A DNA stretch of 64,000 nucleotides from Lactuca virosa (taxonomy: Eukaryota; Streptophyta; Magnoliopsida; Asterales; Asteraceae). The number at the start of each line of letters is the position of its first letter. Within the stretch, counting starts at the first letter, position 1. A model generated the notes under the pieces. That model was not told the origin of the DNA and ran no database searches. It was given only the letters and a program-made list of their open reading frames with translations. This document shows, one piece after another, positions 35,079-46,393 of the stretch. A program made the translations under genes and the position numbers. Where the stretch lies: contig CAKMRJ010005523.1 in the NCBI GenBank assembly GCA_928212115.1, forward strand, positions 248,448,618 through 248,512,617, in the 5' to 3' direction.

Positions 35079-35876
35079 TTGGTTTGAGGGATTCGGATAC
35101 ACTCTCGGGTGTGTCTGGACTCGAACTGAGGAATTGGTATGAAAATTTTCAAAAGGAAAATCATTTTTAGAAAAAGAGCTTTGAGAAAAGAAAAGAATTT
35201 CTCAAAAAAGAAAAGAGTTTTGAAAAGAGAAAAGAACTTTGAAAAAGAAGAAAAGGGGTGTGGTGCATGCAATCAGCCGAGCTCAAGTAAGTACCCCAAA
35301 ATACCCATACAAGTTATGTTATGATATGGTTATTAGAACTGCATGCTGGATTAGGGCTAAGTATCTAGGAGGATGCCTTATGTACCTGTTATATGTGTAT
35401 GAGCTTTATGAATTGCATGCTAGTACAGATTCCTGAGTAGAGGATAAAACAGCTTGATTGGATTATGTGGTTAGTTTTCCTAATGCTTGAATGCTGCTTG
35501 CTTTGTGCTATTAGGAGTTCTAGTTATCTCTAATTAACTAGTAAACGAATATGTTAAGTTACATATCGCAAAGGTTAAATAATTTCAGAAGGTTAGGTCT
35601 AGCCCTATTTCACAGCTCTTATATGAGTCCAACCGTTGTAGGGTAGGACCTCTCATTCGAACAATTATCTAGTCTAAGTGATATGTAATGGTATTCGCAA
35701 GTTAGTTAGGGGGAGATAACAGGAATTTCTTATGCGGTTGATGGCAGATAGAGAGTTAGAGGATACCCTAGGGCAAGCCTAGGATGGGAGTAGTGATGGG
35801 AGCAGTGTTAGTAGTAGTGAAAGGGACTTGGTGTAGTCGAGGCAATTCTTGAGGAAAGTACGGATAGATATGGAAG

Positions 35877-35896
35877 GTAGTAGGGGCCCATACTAC
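35877..35896 (+). promoter_or_regulatory. Leader palindrome of element B
   Basis: GTAGTAGGGGCCCATACTAC, one mismatch from a perfect palindrome, 122 bp upstream of the gag ATG at 36019. Confidence 0.7.
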
Positions 35897-36018
35897 TGAA
35901 AGAAGAGGATATGTACTCGATTCAAGAAGGGCTGAGATAAAACCGGGGAACTGGTAGTGTGTGTGTGATCCCTCGTTAGTGAGGAGTATTCTGATGCTTA
36001 TCGTGATACGCTTACAGC

Positions 36019-36976
36019 ATGGTGACACTACGGGGTAGACCAGTTAGCGGTTCAGGCACCAGTGAGGGATCGGGCTCAGGTTCAGGAGCCAGTCAGCTCG
36101 GGGAGCATATGTGCGAGTTTATTTCTGTTGAGGTTACGCGTAGTGTTTTGGACCACACTCCTTTGATCTTCGGTACAGTCAAGGAGGGGATTTTGGAGCT
36201 GTTGGATAGCCGCCTCGAGGCCTTTCGGGCCGAGATCGCTACGGGGCAGTTAGGGGCTCCTCTGGGGCCTAATGTTTATGGACCACTGGGATCCCTTGGA
36301 AGGGAAGATCCCGTTAGTAGCTCTTGTCATCAGGGATCGGAGGTGGATTACGCACCTTGTCTCCAGGAGAGTCCACTACATGATAGGATTGTTGTGGAGG
36401 TTTCGGGAGCCATACGAAAGGAATTACCCGACTTTATTGAGCGTGTTACTGATAGGTTAACCGTTGGGCTTCAGGGTCAGAGAGTGACTGTTCAGACAGA
36501 TGAAGGGGTAGTCGGGTTACTCAGGAGCAAGAGGTTGACCTGGAGTCAAAGAGGAAGAGGAGACCGGATAAGGTTCAGTTGTCCACAGGTTCGGGTAAGA
36601 GACCCAAAAGGTCAGATTCGAGATCGAGAGACTTTCAGGGCCGCAGTTGCGAAGGCAAGTACGGCAGGACGCACAAGGGTGCGTCTAGGAGCAGCAGTGG
36701 TGGTGCTTTGGGCTATTTCAAGTGCGAGCGGATCGGTCATTTTAGCAAAGATTGTACTGCCACCATCTCCCAGGGATCAGACATGGTATGCTTCCATTGC
36801 GGTCAGCGGGGCCACAAGAAGGCCCAACGTCCGAGTTTGTTTTCAGTAGGACAGGCGAGGGCTCCTGCCCATGTGACTTTGAGAATCACCGGCAGTCGTC
36901 GGGGCCGGGCAAAGGCGCCTATGACACGGAGCAGGGCGTTCCAGTTGTCTACAGTGGAGACGTGTGTAGCACCGGA
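36019..36976 (+). pseudogene. Element B gag, broken
   Basis: The ATG at 36019 gives MVTLRGRPVSGSG, a Gly-Ser run, EFISVEVTRSVLD and LIFGTVKEGILELLDSRLEAFRAE, near-identical to gag of A and D. The middle capsid part (the DRARDWW region of other copies) is absent or unrecognisable; instead the frame continues into ELPDFIERVTDRL. The frame shifts near 36570. The other frame (36579 on) shows GKRPKRSDSRSRD, a first knuckle region EGKYGRTHKGA, a second FKCERIGHFSKDC and a third CFHCGQRGHKKAQR lacking its last Cys. The match ends at APDVAG, the same point where the gag-protease interval begins in A and C. Pol is missing. Confidence 0.8.
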
Positions 36977-39060
36977 CGTTGCAGGTGCGTATCTTTTGAT
37001 TTCATGTCAGTTTTTATACATGACTTTATTGTTATAGTACTACATTGGTATAGGTAAGTGTATTTCAGAATATTATGTTTCTTGCCTATGAATGAGTTAT
37101 ATGCCATTTGTATACCATGGATGTTGGAATAGTAGTTCGAAGATGTTTCCTTTAGAGCAGATTCTCAGGATGCAGTCACTGTAGCAAGTGTGATTTGGGA
37201 CTCGGGAAGTGTTTCTTTAGTTTTCAGGGGCGGTAGCGTCACGGTATTGGTTAGTTTTGGAGCACTAGCAGCGGTAAGCATCAGTTTTTAGCAAATCGTC
37301 CATGGAGTGGTAAAAAGGATTAAGAATCCTTTCCAGACAGTAAGCTGTAAGGAGCTAGTTGAATCAAAGTGGGGGAGAACCCTCCAAGTATTCAGGAGCT
37401 GAAGTAAGTGCGAAGCTGGGATAAGTTCGCAACTTTGTTGAGCAGGATAATAGTCCGAGTGGTTGTTCGGAATGAGAAACGCGTGAGTTCGGAGTTTGGG
37501 AAACTTCCCATTGTTGAGTTCGTGTAATTGCGATTAGTAGATGATTGGTTTGGGAAACCATGTTGAAGATTTTCTTGGCAGGACGTGAGTTTAGCCCGGA
37601 TGTAAGACTACGGGATAGCCATAGCATTCACTAGTAGGTAGACAGTGCGGGAAGTGTAGTGAGGCTACAGGATGACCGTAGTATTCATGTTAGTTGATGG
37701 CTAGTTTGGAAAACCAGTTTGGAGGATCGCCAACAGGACTCGAGTGAGTCAAGATGCAGATGGAGTGAATGTTCGGCATGGGATGCTTTCGGATTAGTAG
37801 TCAGTGTAGAGACGACATGGGGAGTGTGGTAAGACTGCGGGATAGCTGCAACATTCGTTAATAGCCAGCTAGAGGAGTGTGGGCGAGGGCCCGTATATCC
37901 TACTTAGCGGAGTGTGGGCGAGGCCCATAACTCCTAGTTAGTATGATCAGGATCAGGTAGACATAGTTCGTTGAGATTCAGTATGGAGGCAGGCCTGCAT
38001 AGCCCTAGATAGGTGAGACCTGAGAGAGAGGCCACTCCAAGATACAGTTGGGTAAGACCCGTGGGCAAGGCCCGTATGTTAGTAGCAGTACAGGTGAGAC
38101 TAGAGGGAGAGACCGCTCTAAGATATAGTTTGGGTGAGACCCGTGGGCGAGGCCCGTGAGATTTTAGCAGCGCAGGTAGGACCTGGTAGAGACCTTAGAG
38201 TCAAGATAGGGGATCGAGGATCCCGGGACTTATGGAGCCAGATTGGTAAGGTATATAGAGTAGCTTTAGCTGGCCGAAGTTTTCTTCGGAAGTCGCTGAG
38301 AGCGACTGAGCGATTGAGCTTGGGTGCAGTAACCGGTGGGAGTCTGCTAACCCAGAGTATGGCAGATTAGTTGGGACCAGGATGGTCTCAGTTTGTCCAG
38401 AAAGCGAACACGAGATAGCAGGACCTTCGATCGAGGATTATAATAAGAGAATTCCTGGTGGAGCAGCTAGTGATCGAGAGGTGCTACGACACTCACAGCA
38501 GGGTTGAATAATCTCAGAGGGGAGGGTTTGACCCTATTTCGCAGCTCTCGTATGAGTCTATCCGTTGCAGGGATGAATCTTTTACTCGAAGGATTATTTG
38601 ATCCATTCGCTGGGATGGGTGTTCGGCACTGAGATATAGTAGGAGGAAGCATTCAGTGGGTATCAGTGAAGCGACCAGCTCTAGGAGTTGCTGGAAACGC
38701 AGATACAGCGAAGAGTATGTCTTTCACAGAGATAGGAAAAGGAGTTGGTTGTGTACCGTTGCCTTGGGAAGGCCGTAGCGTCACAGAGTAAAGGGGTGAG
38801 CTCCTTGGATGCCAAGTGAAAGTACTCGGGGAGTACTGGAGGGATTGTCGGCTGGATAAGATCCATTTTCTCAGGATTGCCGGTGATCAGAGTGCTCTCG
38901 AGGTTTTTATCTTCAAGGATTAGTTTCAGTTGAATGACCGGGCGGAAGGTCAATGGAAGTCATCCCTCGAGGATCAGACTCAGTAGGAGATGTATTCACC
39001 AGGCATAAATGTTGTGAGCAGATTGCAGGATAGTTGGTCGTAGCGGACTTCGAGGACGAA
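36977..39060 (+). other. Noncoding centre of element B
   Basis: Begins with a T-rich segment like the gag-protease interval of A. It then holds an internal polypurine-tract-like site (37360-37380), blocks related to the element D tandem array (37598-37860), GGGCGAGGCCC-type repeats as in its own LTR (37860-38160) and, at about 38527-38610, a diverged copy of its own leader (35600-35680). No coding similarity is seen. Confidence 0.6.
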
Positions 39061-39083
39061 GTCTAGTTTAAGTGGGGGAGAGT
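39045..39083 (+). promoter_or_regulatory. Pre-tract hairpin and polypurine tract of element B
   Basis: GACTTCG-AGGA-CGAAGTC forms a perfect 7-bp stem, followed by AAGTGGGGGAGAGT before the 3' LTR. Confidence 0.85.
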
Positions 39084-41453
39084 TGTAACACCCCGAATTC
39101 AGAATGCCTAGAAAAGAAAGGAAACCTAAAATAAGGAAGCGACTCGTCGAGTAGATGAAGTGACTCAACGAGTAAGATCGCTAATTGGGTTGCGGGTTAA
39201 GTGACCTACTCGACGAGTCAAAAGACTGACTCGGCGAGTTGGTCAGGTTTGGGGAAAACCCTAAATGCGGGCCTTGTACCCTATTTAAAGAACATTATAA
39301 CCCTTCATCACCCTCCTTGATACCCCCCTCAAGTCCAAAAATGAAACCCTAGCCACCCAACTCCATCTCTTGAGCATTGTGAAGCTAAAAGTTGTTTTGC
39401 GGTGCACTTCTTGGAAGATTGGAAGCAAAGAACGAGGAGGAGAGTTTAGATCCAGCATCTACTTCAGTTTGGCAGCTAATAGAAGGTAACAAGTTGATAC
39501 CTTGAGCATTCATTTGTTAGATCCCTTCATCTTGAGCTTCATGGCCTTTTCTAGCACATTTGTGGCTAGTGCTTGCATGGGGCACGATCTGAATTTTGCA
39601 ACTTCAGATCTGGACTCCCCAAGGTCCCTAATGCATTAAAGTCTCAATATTTTAAGACTTGAAGCCCTCCTCCATAGTAAAACCCTTCCTTGTAGCTTAG
39701 TTTTGGCCTTTGGGAATTATTTATACGTAAAGGTTGCAACTTTACGTGGAAATCATACTCTAGGAGGTTGGATCTACCTTTAGGAGAGGCAGTTTGGCTT
39801 GGAAATCGTCTGAATAGAATGGGACATAGAGGGACTCGGCGAGTCACTTATGGGACTCGGCGAGTCAGGCTGCTTTCTTGCCCCAAAACCCTTCTGTTAA
39901 AGAGTATGAGTTGAGTTGGTATGGGACTCAGCCAGGCTGGGTCCATAGCGGGTATGAAGATCATCGTACTCGACGAGTTCCAGGAGGAACTCAACGAGTC
40001 TAAGGCAATCTCCTTGGTTTATGAAGATGGACTCGACGAGTTGTTCATACAACTCGGCGAGTCATAGTCTGGACACATTCATAAGAGGGAGATGATTTCG
40101 ACGAGTTCAAGGATGAACTCGGCGAGTCGGTTGAAGATGGTCCTGATTGTAAGACTGAAGGAGAACCCGTCGAATTCTTTCTAGACTCGACGGGTAGGAT
40201 CGGTGGTTGTATTGGGTTGGAGGAGCATGGACTCGAAGAGTTGGTAGACCAACTCGACGAGTCAAGTCAACTGGAGGTTGACTTTGACCGTTGACTTTGA
40301 CCAAGTTGACCTGGATTGACTTTTGGAATATTTTGGTCTAAGTGTTACTTTGGGGTATTGATAGTTTGGGAGTTGAAGGATCAGCAGTCCGGGGGATTGC
40401 CAGCTAGCAACCAGAAGAGTATCAGCAGGTCTTCAACAGTGCGAGGTGAGTCACCTCACTGTGTGTATGGGTCTACGGCCACAATGGAGGCCCATTATGT
40501 TATGTTTATGTATAGTAGGAAGACCCGGGGTTAGCCCTAGGCACTTATTGTGATATGTTTCGGATTTAGATCCGTTACCGGGGTTAGCCCGATGCAGTTT
40601 ATATGTTCCGGATGTTGGTCTGATGACAGGTGGTACCCGAGGCAGTAGTGTATGTGTAGTTATACTTGTTGTCTTTGTGATACTTGTATGTGCCTGGTAG
40701 GGAGGTGCGTTCGGGTGAGGTCCCGTATCTCATCACTAGCCGAGTATAGATGGGGTTTCGTATCTCATTAGTAGCAGAGCAGGGGAGAGGCCCGAGTTAG
40801 GAGGGAGGTGAGTGCGGGCGGGGGGGGGGGGGGGGGGTATCTCACTACCAGCAGGAGCGTGGACGGTGTTCAATGACTCATTAGTAGCAGGGCAGGGGCG
40901 AGGCCCAATTTAGGCGAGGCCTTAGATCAGTAGTACAGCATAGTATGTTTAGCTTTATGATATGTGTTATGTTATATGCTTGTATATGCTTAGCGGGCGA
41001 AGCCCAGAGACAGGCGGGGCCTAAGAGAACAGATCTGTATAACGAGCGGGGCTCGATGTCAGGTGGGACCTGAGGTCGGGCAGGGCCTTATGCCGGGCAG
41101 GGCCCGATGCAGCGAGCAGGGGCCCAGTATGTGGTTATCTGTTCATGGTTATGCGTGTATGGTATGTGGTAGGTTGGGGAACTCACTAAGCTTCGTGCTT
41201 ACGGCTTACAGCTTTTGTTTCAGGTACTTCCGGTAGCGGAGGGAAGAGCTCGGGGTGATCGCATCGCATACACCATGATATTTTAGCCTGGGATGTTTAC
41301 TCTGATAACTTAGCATGTGATTTTGATACAGTAATCTGAATTGATGTTTTTATGATACATAACTCATAGTTTTATAATGAGATGAATTGTTAATTACGGT
41401 TTGACTAATGATTTTAAAATGAAATTTTTGAACTGTATTTTTGGGATGTTACA
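39084..41453 (+). repeat. 3' LTR of element B
   Basis: 2370 bp; longer than the 5' LTR by additional repeat material and by an 18-G run at 40820-40837 where the 5' LTR has GGGGGCCCG. Promoter box CTATTTAAAG at 39281. Confidence 0.93.
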
Positions 41454-41458
41454 AATAA

Positions 41459-41601
41459 AGTGATCACAGTTTTCTTTTGTCCATGTTTTTTCTTCCAATG
41501 CATAGTTAGAAAAGTCCTTTTCTTATCTTCCTCTTCTTTCTGTCGTGATATTTGAATATTCAGCAAACACAATCTATTTCTTTTGGCTTTTATATCTAAC
41601 A
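41459..41601 (+). repeat. 5' LTR of copia G, second part
   Basis: Continues the LTR after element B and its target-site copy (41454-41458) and ends ATATCTAACA before the primer site. Confidence 0.8.
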
Positions 41602-41603
41602 CT

Positions 41604-41615
41604 TGGTATCAGATC
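41604..41615 (+). promoter_or_regulatory. Primer binding site of copia G
   Basis: TGGTATCAGATC, one mismatch from the tRNA-Met complement. Confidence 0.8.
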
Positions 41616-41886
41616 ACTCAGGTTCGTTGAGGGGGTGTAAATCTTTTCTTATAGCAGACTGAAAAAGTGTAGCCTCCATCCTTGATCAACTTGTTCCATA
41701 TCATAGAAAGCCTAACCAGAAGCGTAGAAGACAAGCTGGAAAAATCACAACAAGTGGTTTTGGTTTGGTTTGTTTGCAACTAAAAGAAATTAGTAAAGGT
41801 AGGAGCTTGGTTTTCTTGACCGGTGGAAAAGGCATCTTGGAACAAGTTGGATCGGAAAAGGTTGGGGCTGTCACAAGGAAGGAAAA

Positions 41887-42696
41887 ATGGCGTTGGCAGT
41901 AAAAGATGTTGGTTCAATGTCATATCAGATTCCAGTTTTGACCCCAACCAACTATCCGGTATGGGCAGTCAAAGTAAAGTTCATTATGGATGCACATGGC
42001 ATATGGGAGACCGTTGAAGCAAGGGCATTGGGTGAAGAATCGGATCCAAAAAAGAAGAAACAAGCTCTTGCTTTCTTGTTTCAAGCAATACCCAAAGACA
42101 TGGTGTTGCAAATGGCGAGTTACACCAATCCAAAACAAGTGTGGGACGGTTTGAAGACGCGGTATTTGGGTGTGGATCAGGTGAGAACGGCTCGGCTAGC
42201 AACCTTGAAGAGGGAACTCGAAAGCTTGCGTATGAAGGAGAGTGAAACGGTTGATGATTTCGCGACCAAGTTGACCGGTTTAGCCTTAAAGGCAAGAAGC
42301 CTTGGCTATGAGCTTGAAGAGGTAGATTTGGTGAAACGGTTATTAGACTCGATGTCAAAGTCGTTTCTTCAAATCGTGGCTTCAATAGAGCAATGCTTCG
42401 AGTTGGATTCAATGTTATTCGATGAAGTCGTGGGAAGGTTGAAGGTGTATGAGGAACGTTTAAAAGGAACAGAGAAAACCGAGGACATTCAAGGTGGTTT
42501 ATTATTGACTAGTGAAGAAAGATCACAAGTTTGTAGGCATTATGGCAATGGAGGTTCCAATCGGGATGGCTTTGGACGTGGCCGGGGAAGAGGTCGTGGG
42601 TCCGGAAAATGTCGGGATGGGAGTGAACGTTTCCAACAGGATAAAAGCCACGTTAGATGTTACAAATGTGGTGAATTTGGTCACTACAACAATTAA
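41887..42696 (+). CDS. Copia gag (UBN2 type) of element G, nearly intact
   Basis: The ATG at 41887 opens 269 codons without interruption. It starts MALAVKDVGSMSYQIP, then LTPTNYPVWAVKVKFIMDAHGIW (the copia gag entry motif), QVWDGLKTRYLG, LKRELESLRMKE and VDDFATKLTGL, all typical of the UBN2 gag domain. A Gly-Arg-rich linker (about residues 220-240) leads to a CCHC knuckle CYKCGEFGHYNN whose next codon is TAA, followed by TGT, so the stop removes the final Cys of the knuckle. After the stop the same frame runs CPKWEKQEVNLIEEEPALL to TGA, so the ancestral protein was about 20 residues longer. It is the longest open gag in the window and no pol follows, so any particle would need outside enzymes. 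Confidence 0.85.
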   Translation: MALAVKDVGSMSYQIPVLTPTNYPVWAVKVKFIMDAHGIWETVEARALGEESDPKKKKQALAFLFQAIPKDMVLQMASYTNPKQVWDGLKTRYLGVDQVRTARLATLKRELESLRMKESETVDDFATKLTGLALKARSLGYELEEVDLVKRLLDSMSKSFLQIVASIEQCFELDSMLFDEVVGRLKVYEERLKGTEKTEDIQGGLLLTSEERSQVCRHYGNGGSNRDGFGRGRGRGRGSGKCRDGSERFQQDKSHVRCYKCGEFGHYNN

Positions 42697-42777
42697 TGTC
42701 CTAAGTGGGAAAAACAAGAGGTAAATCTAATTGAGGAGGAGCCGGCATTGCTGTGATTTAGTGGGAAAAACAAACCG

Positions 42778-42792
42778 ATTAAGGGGGGTGAT
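42778..42792 (+). promoter_or_regulatory. Polypurine tract of copia G
   Basis: TTAAGGGGGGTGATT immediately before the 3' LTR TGTTGG. Confidence 0.85.
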
Positions 42793-43041
42793 TGTTGGTT
42801 TATTAATCGGTTTGGTAGTCACATTTTTACATGCATGGCTGAAAATAATAAGTTTTTATTTTTCCTTTATTTAGAGATTTTAGAGATTAAATAAATTAGA
42901 ATGGGTAGAGAGGTTTGACAGGTTCAAAAGGATTGTGTACGTTGGAGAATTGCAAGGGGCACGTTGGGAATGGGTGTTACCTTTACCGCTTCTTTAGGTT
43001 AGCTAGTATTTTATTCTTTTCTTTATTTGATCCCACGTGAT
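42793..43041 (+). repeat. 3' LTR of copia G, truncated
   Basis: 249 bp matching 32491-32740 of the 5' LTR, then an abrupt switch into element F LTR. Confidence 0.85.
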
Positions 43042-44254
43042 ATAAATAATACAATAATATACATACATACATGTGCCTAAATACTTTGTTTATAAAAACA
43101 ACATCATCATTTTTATGCGATATAAATAATACAAAAGTATTATTTACTACTATACTGCCTACGGTATGCGGAATCTGGTTTGAAGGGCTGCATAGGGTTG
43201 TTGGACTTCAGAACGGTTTAAATGCTAAAATGATCCTGCCCTCCGGTGTTTCATGTCTGACCCTCGTTTGTACATGGTAGTAGGTGTACTACGTAATATT
43301 TATCATACAAAATACACATGAATTATCATTATTGTGTGTGAACGCGTTTCTAGCTTGTGAAATATTTGTTTAAATACTTATACGATATAAGTAAACAAAA
43401 TCATTTTAAACATCAATATTTACATATGTTATGTTGTTAAAATAACACAACTATTAAAAAATAACATATACATTTCGACTACAAATGTGCTATGACTGTA
43501 TAGACAGTTATCAACTCGGTAGTTTCAATGTACCTCTTACATACACAAAAATATATAGGTTTATATATATTTATAAAAGTTATAGAACTTGTATCTTAGG
43601 CTCTTACATGTGCTTGTGTACACTACCCAAAGATTATCAACTCTTTAAACAAATATCATAAACTTTTACGTTTACACTTATCAAATATACTTGTCGTTTA
43701 TTCCTTTATCGGAATATGTAGTTGCTAAGTACAAATTGGGCAGATAACTTTATCCGTATATTCTTATGCATGTTTATCCGTTATCTGTAGAACTTTGTGA
43801 CTGTAAACTTTGACTAGATTTCATTATCTAAAAACCACAGTTTATATTTCTATGTTTATGAAACCTTTCCAAACACAGTTTTACTTACAACAAACGCAAT
43901 ACTTTTTAGATTATATTAAAAGTATCATTATTTTAGAAAACCTATGACACTCACCAACCTTTGTGTTGACCCTCAAACTTACATATATTCTCAGGAGTTC
44001 ATTAGACAGGCATTCAGACAGAACATTGGTCATGGATTATAGACGACCTAGCTATCTGGATTTTGTTATCTACTTACCTGTTTAAGGCAACTACTGTACT
44101 ATTATTATTTATAAGGACCTTGTATTCAAACTTAATGATGGAATACAAATGTTGTTTTATTTATCGTTGTACTTGTGCTATATATTCAGTTTATCTATGA
44201 TCCATGAACTTAGTCACACTCCTGACCTGTAGCACCTCGGCCGGGGGTGTGAAA
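43042..44254 (+). repeat. 3' LTR of element F, second part
   Basis: Matches the 5' LTR from about 24500 to its end (GGGGGTGTGAAA). About 730 bp of LTR, equivalent to 23774-24500, is missing between the two parts together with the end of copia G. Confidence 0.8.
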
Positions 44255-44823
44255 ATTCTCAACTCCCACCACTCGCAATATAGAGAATCTCAATCAACAT
44301 CACTGGTTTCCTTATGCATGCAAGTTATACACGAAATGAGATCACATAGACTATCAAATAATGATTCTACCCTAAGTCCACAACCCGACGAGGAACAGGA
44401 AATGAGGCTAAATTGAACATTATAGGGCTATATGATCCTAATCGTATACAACTTTGAAAGCATACACTTAGCAATAAATGAGGTGATATCAATTCCAAGT
44501 AATGCATAGCATCCAATCCTCCTAGGCTATAAGGCATCACACAAATTAGGTAATTCAATCATATGATTCCTAAAGGTATCCTTAGCCCTAATATAGCATG
44601 AAATTCACATATCAAGCACCCTAATCACAATACATAGGTATGGGTAATTTGGGAACCACTTACTTGAGCTCGGCTGATTGCACACGTCACACCCCTTTTC
44701 TAGTTTTGTAAAAATCTTTTAGAAATTCATTTTTATTTGAAAAGATTATCATTTCCTCAGTTTGAGTTTTGGCACATCGGGGAATATGCCTGGATCCCTC
44801 AAACTAAGGCTCAGATACCATCT
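44255..44823 (-). other. Leader and primer site of element D, upstream part
   Basis: Continues D's leader beyond element F. The primer site at 44808-44820 reads TGGTATCTGAGCC on the minus strand, one mismatch from the tRNA-Met complement. No coding content seen. Confidence 0.75.
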
Positions 44824-46393
44824 TGTAATGTCCCAAAAGCAGTGATAAAATTTTTCATTATAAAAATCAACAGTTCAAACACTAATTTGTTCCAAAACAT
44901 CCACATAGTATAATATCAGAATCACCAGAGTAATAATATCCAAAAAGTGTAGAAATCATGAGGGGATGATGCTTTGCCATCACGTCGGGCCCTTCCCTTT
45001 AGTAGCAGATGTACCTGAAACCATAAACATAAACCATAAGCGTAATGCTTAGTGAATTCCCCCAAAGCACCATATACCAAACATACAACTAGGTCTTACC
45101 CTGGGGTATATTTCAACCCAATAACAAATATGGGCCCCGCCCATGGGCCTCTCCCTGGGATATATTTCAACCCCAACATGCCATAGTGGGCTCTACCCTG
45201 GGGTGTATTCCAACCCGAACATGCCATAGTAGGCCCCAACCTAGGGTATATCTCAATCCGACATACAACAGTGGGCCCCGTCCTAGGGTGTATTTCATCC
45301 CGATCACAAAATTAATATATCACACAGTGGCTAACATACTACATAATCGAATAGTTGGCTGGCATTGGTGCCTTCGACCCATAGATACTGTGAGGAGATT
45401 CACTTCCAACTAAAGTGAACTGAATCAAACACTCGAGTTGCTGCGAACATGGCTCCTCACACTAAAGATAAACCAATTAGGACCCTAGTCAAACTTAGGG
45501 TTTTAACCCTTAAACTATGGGCCAATTCGTCCTTTATCGTAATAAGGGAAACAAACCATTTTCCCTTTCTATACATAACTCAACTAACCAAAGCCTAAAA
45601 CCCCTAATGGCCTAAGGCCCAAAAAATCAATCCAATAGGGCTGTTGAGAAAACACCTGATGTCAACCATACGACGTCTGGCATTCCAACGCCTAGTCTTT
45701 TCAGGGTTATGCCTGGCGTAAACCCCTGAATTCCAACTTCTAAACTAGGGTCTTAATGACTTAAGACCTAACGTCTAAACTTCAGATCCAAGACTAAATG
45801 AACGTCTAAAGCCATAATGTTGCAATCTTTACGGCATTGCATGGAAACGCAGTGTCCAAAACCAAGATCCTAATTCCTTTAACTTCCTAAAGTTCCATAA
45901 CTCTTGCATGGAAGAGTATCAAGGTCCAAGCTTGCATTTTTATAATCCTGAACACTCTAAAATGCTTGAAAGGACAACTCGAAACTTTGGAGTATTCCAA
46001 ACTCACAAAGATCAAGATCTTGGGACCAAAGAGGACATCATACTAAGCTTAATCAAGATCTAACAAAGTAATCATCAAGATCTGAACTTTATACCTCCTG
46101 AAGATGCACTAAGATGCAAAGAGTCCGGATCCAAAGGCTTGAGAGCAACACTACAACTCCAAGAGCTTTCCTTCACCACCAAGAACACCAAAAAGTCACC
46201 AAAAGCTTGAAGTTTTGCTAAAAAAGGATTATGGTTGGTTTTGAAATGGGATAAGAGAGAGATGAAGGATGGAGTTAAGAAAGGTTTTGAGGTCATAAGG
46301 ATCTTTAAATAGGGTGCAAACACTAATAATTAGGGTTTTTCTTCTGCATGCGGACGCGTGACATCCACATACTTACACTTGGCGTTCCAACGC
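44824..46393 (-). repeat. 5' LTR of element D, main part
   Basis: Homologous to 16025-17684. It holds the 43-bp minisatellite (45095-45310), degenerate ATGCCTGGCAT-type palindromes (about 45650-45725) and CTATTTAAAG on the minus strand at 46312-46303. It is cut by element A, and the last 103 bp are at 56032-56134. Confidence 0.88.

Larger units (their letters stand above)
32781..41453 (+). mobile_element. Element B: non-autonomous gypsy with gag and a noncoding centre
   Basis: LTRs 32781-35062 and 39084-41453, exact primer site, leader, broken gag, 2 kb of noncoding DNA and a polypurine tract. Perfect target duplication AATAA (32776-32780 and 41454-41458). No protease, RT or integrase. It is inserted in the 5' LTR of copia G and is the innermost insertion of the nest. 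Confidence 0.93.
32491..43041 (+). mobile_element. Element G: gag-only Ty1/copia retrotransposon, truncated at 3' end
   Basis: 5' LTR 32491-32780 plus 41459-41601 (split by element B), primer site, gag, polypurine tract and a truncated 3' LTR (42793-43041). The internal region is only about 1.2 kb and holds gag alone. The 3' LTR stops at CCCACGTGAT while the 5' LTR continues about 180 bp further, so its end was deleted together with neighbouring element F sequence. Confidence 0.85.
22577..44254 (+). mobile_element. Element F: gag-protease-remnant gypsy with very long LTRs
   Basis: LTRs 22577-25738 and 31295-44254 (the second split by copia G), primer site, gag, a protease scrap and a polypurine tract. 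Flanks ATCCT (22572-22576) and ATTCT (44255-44259) form a 4/5 target duplication. No RT or integrase. It sits in the leader of element D. The internal region is interrupted by solo LTR H. Confidence 0.88.
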
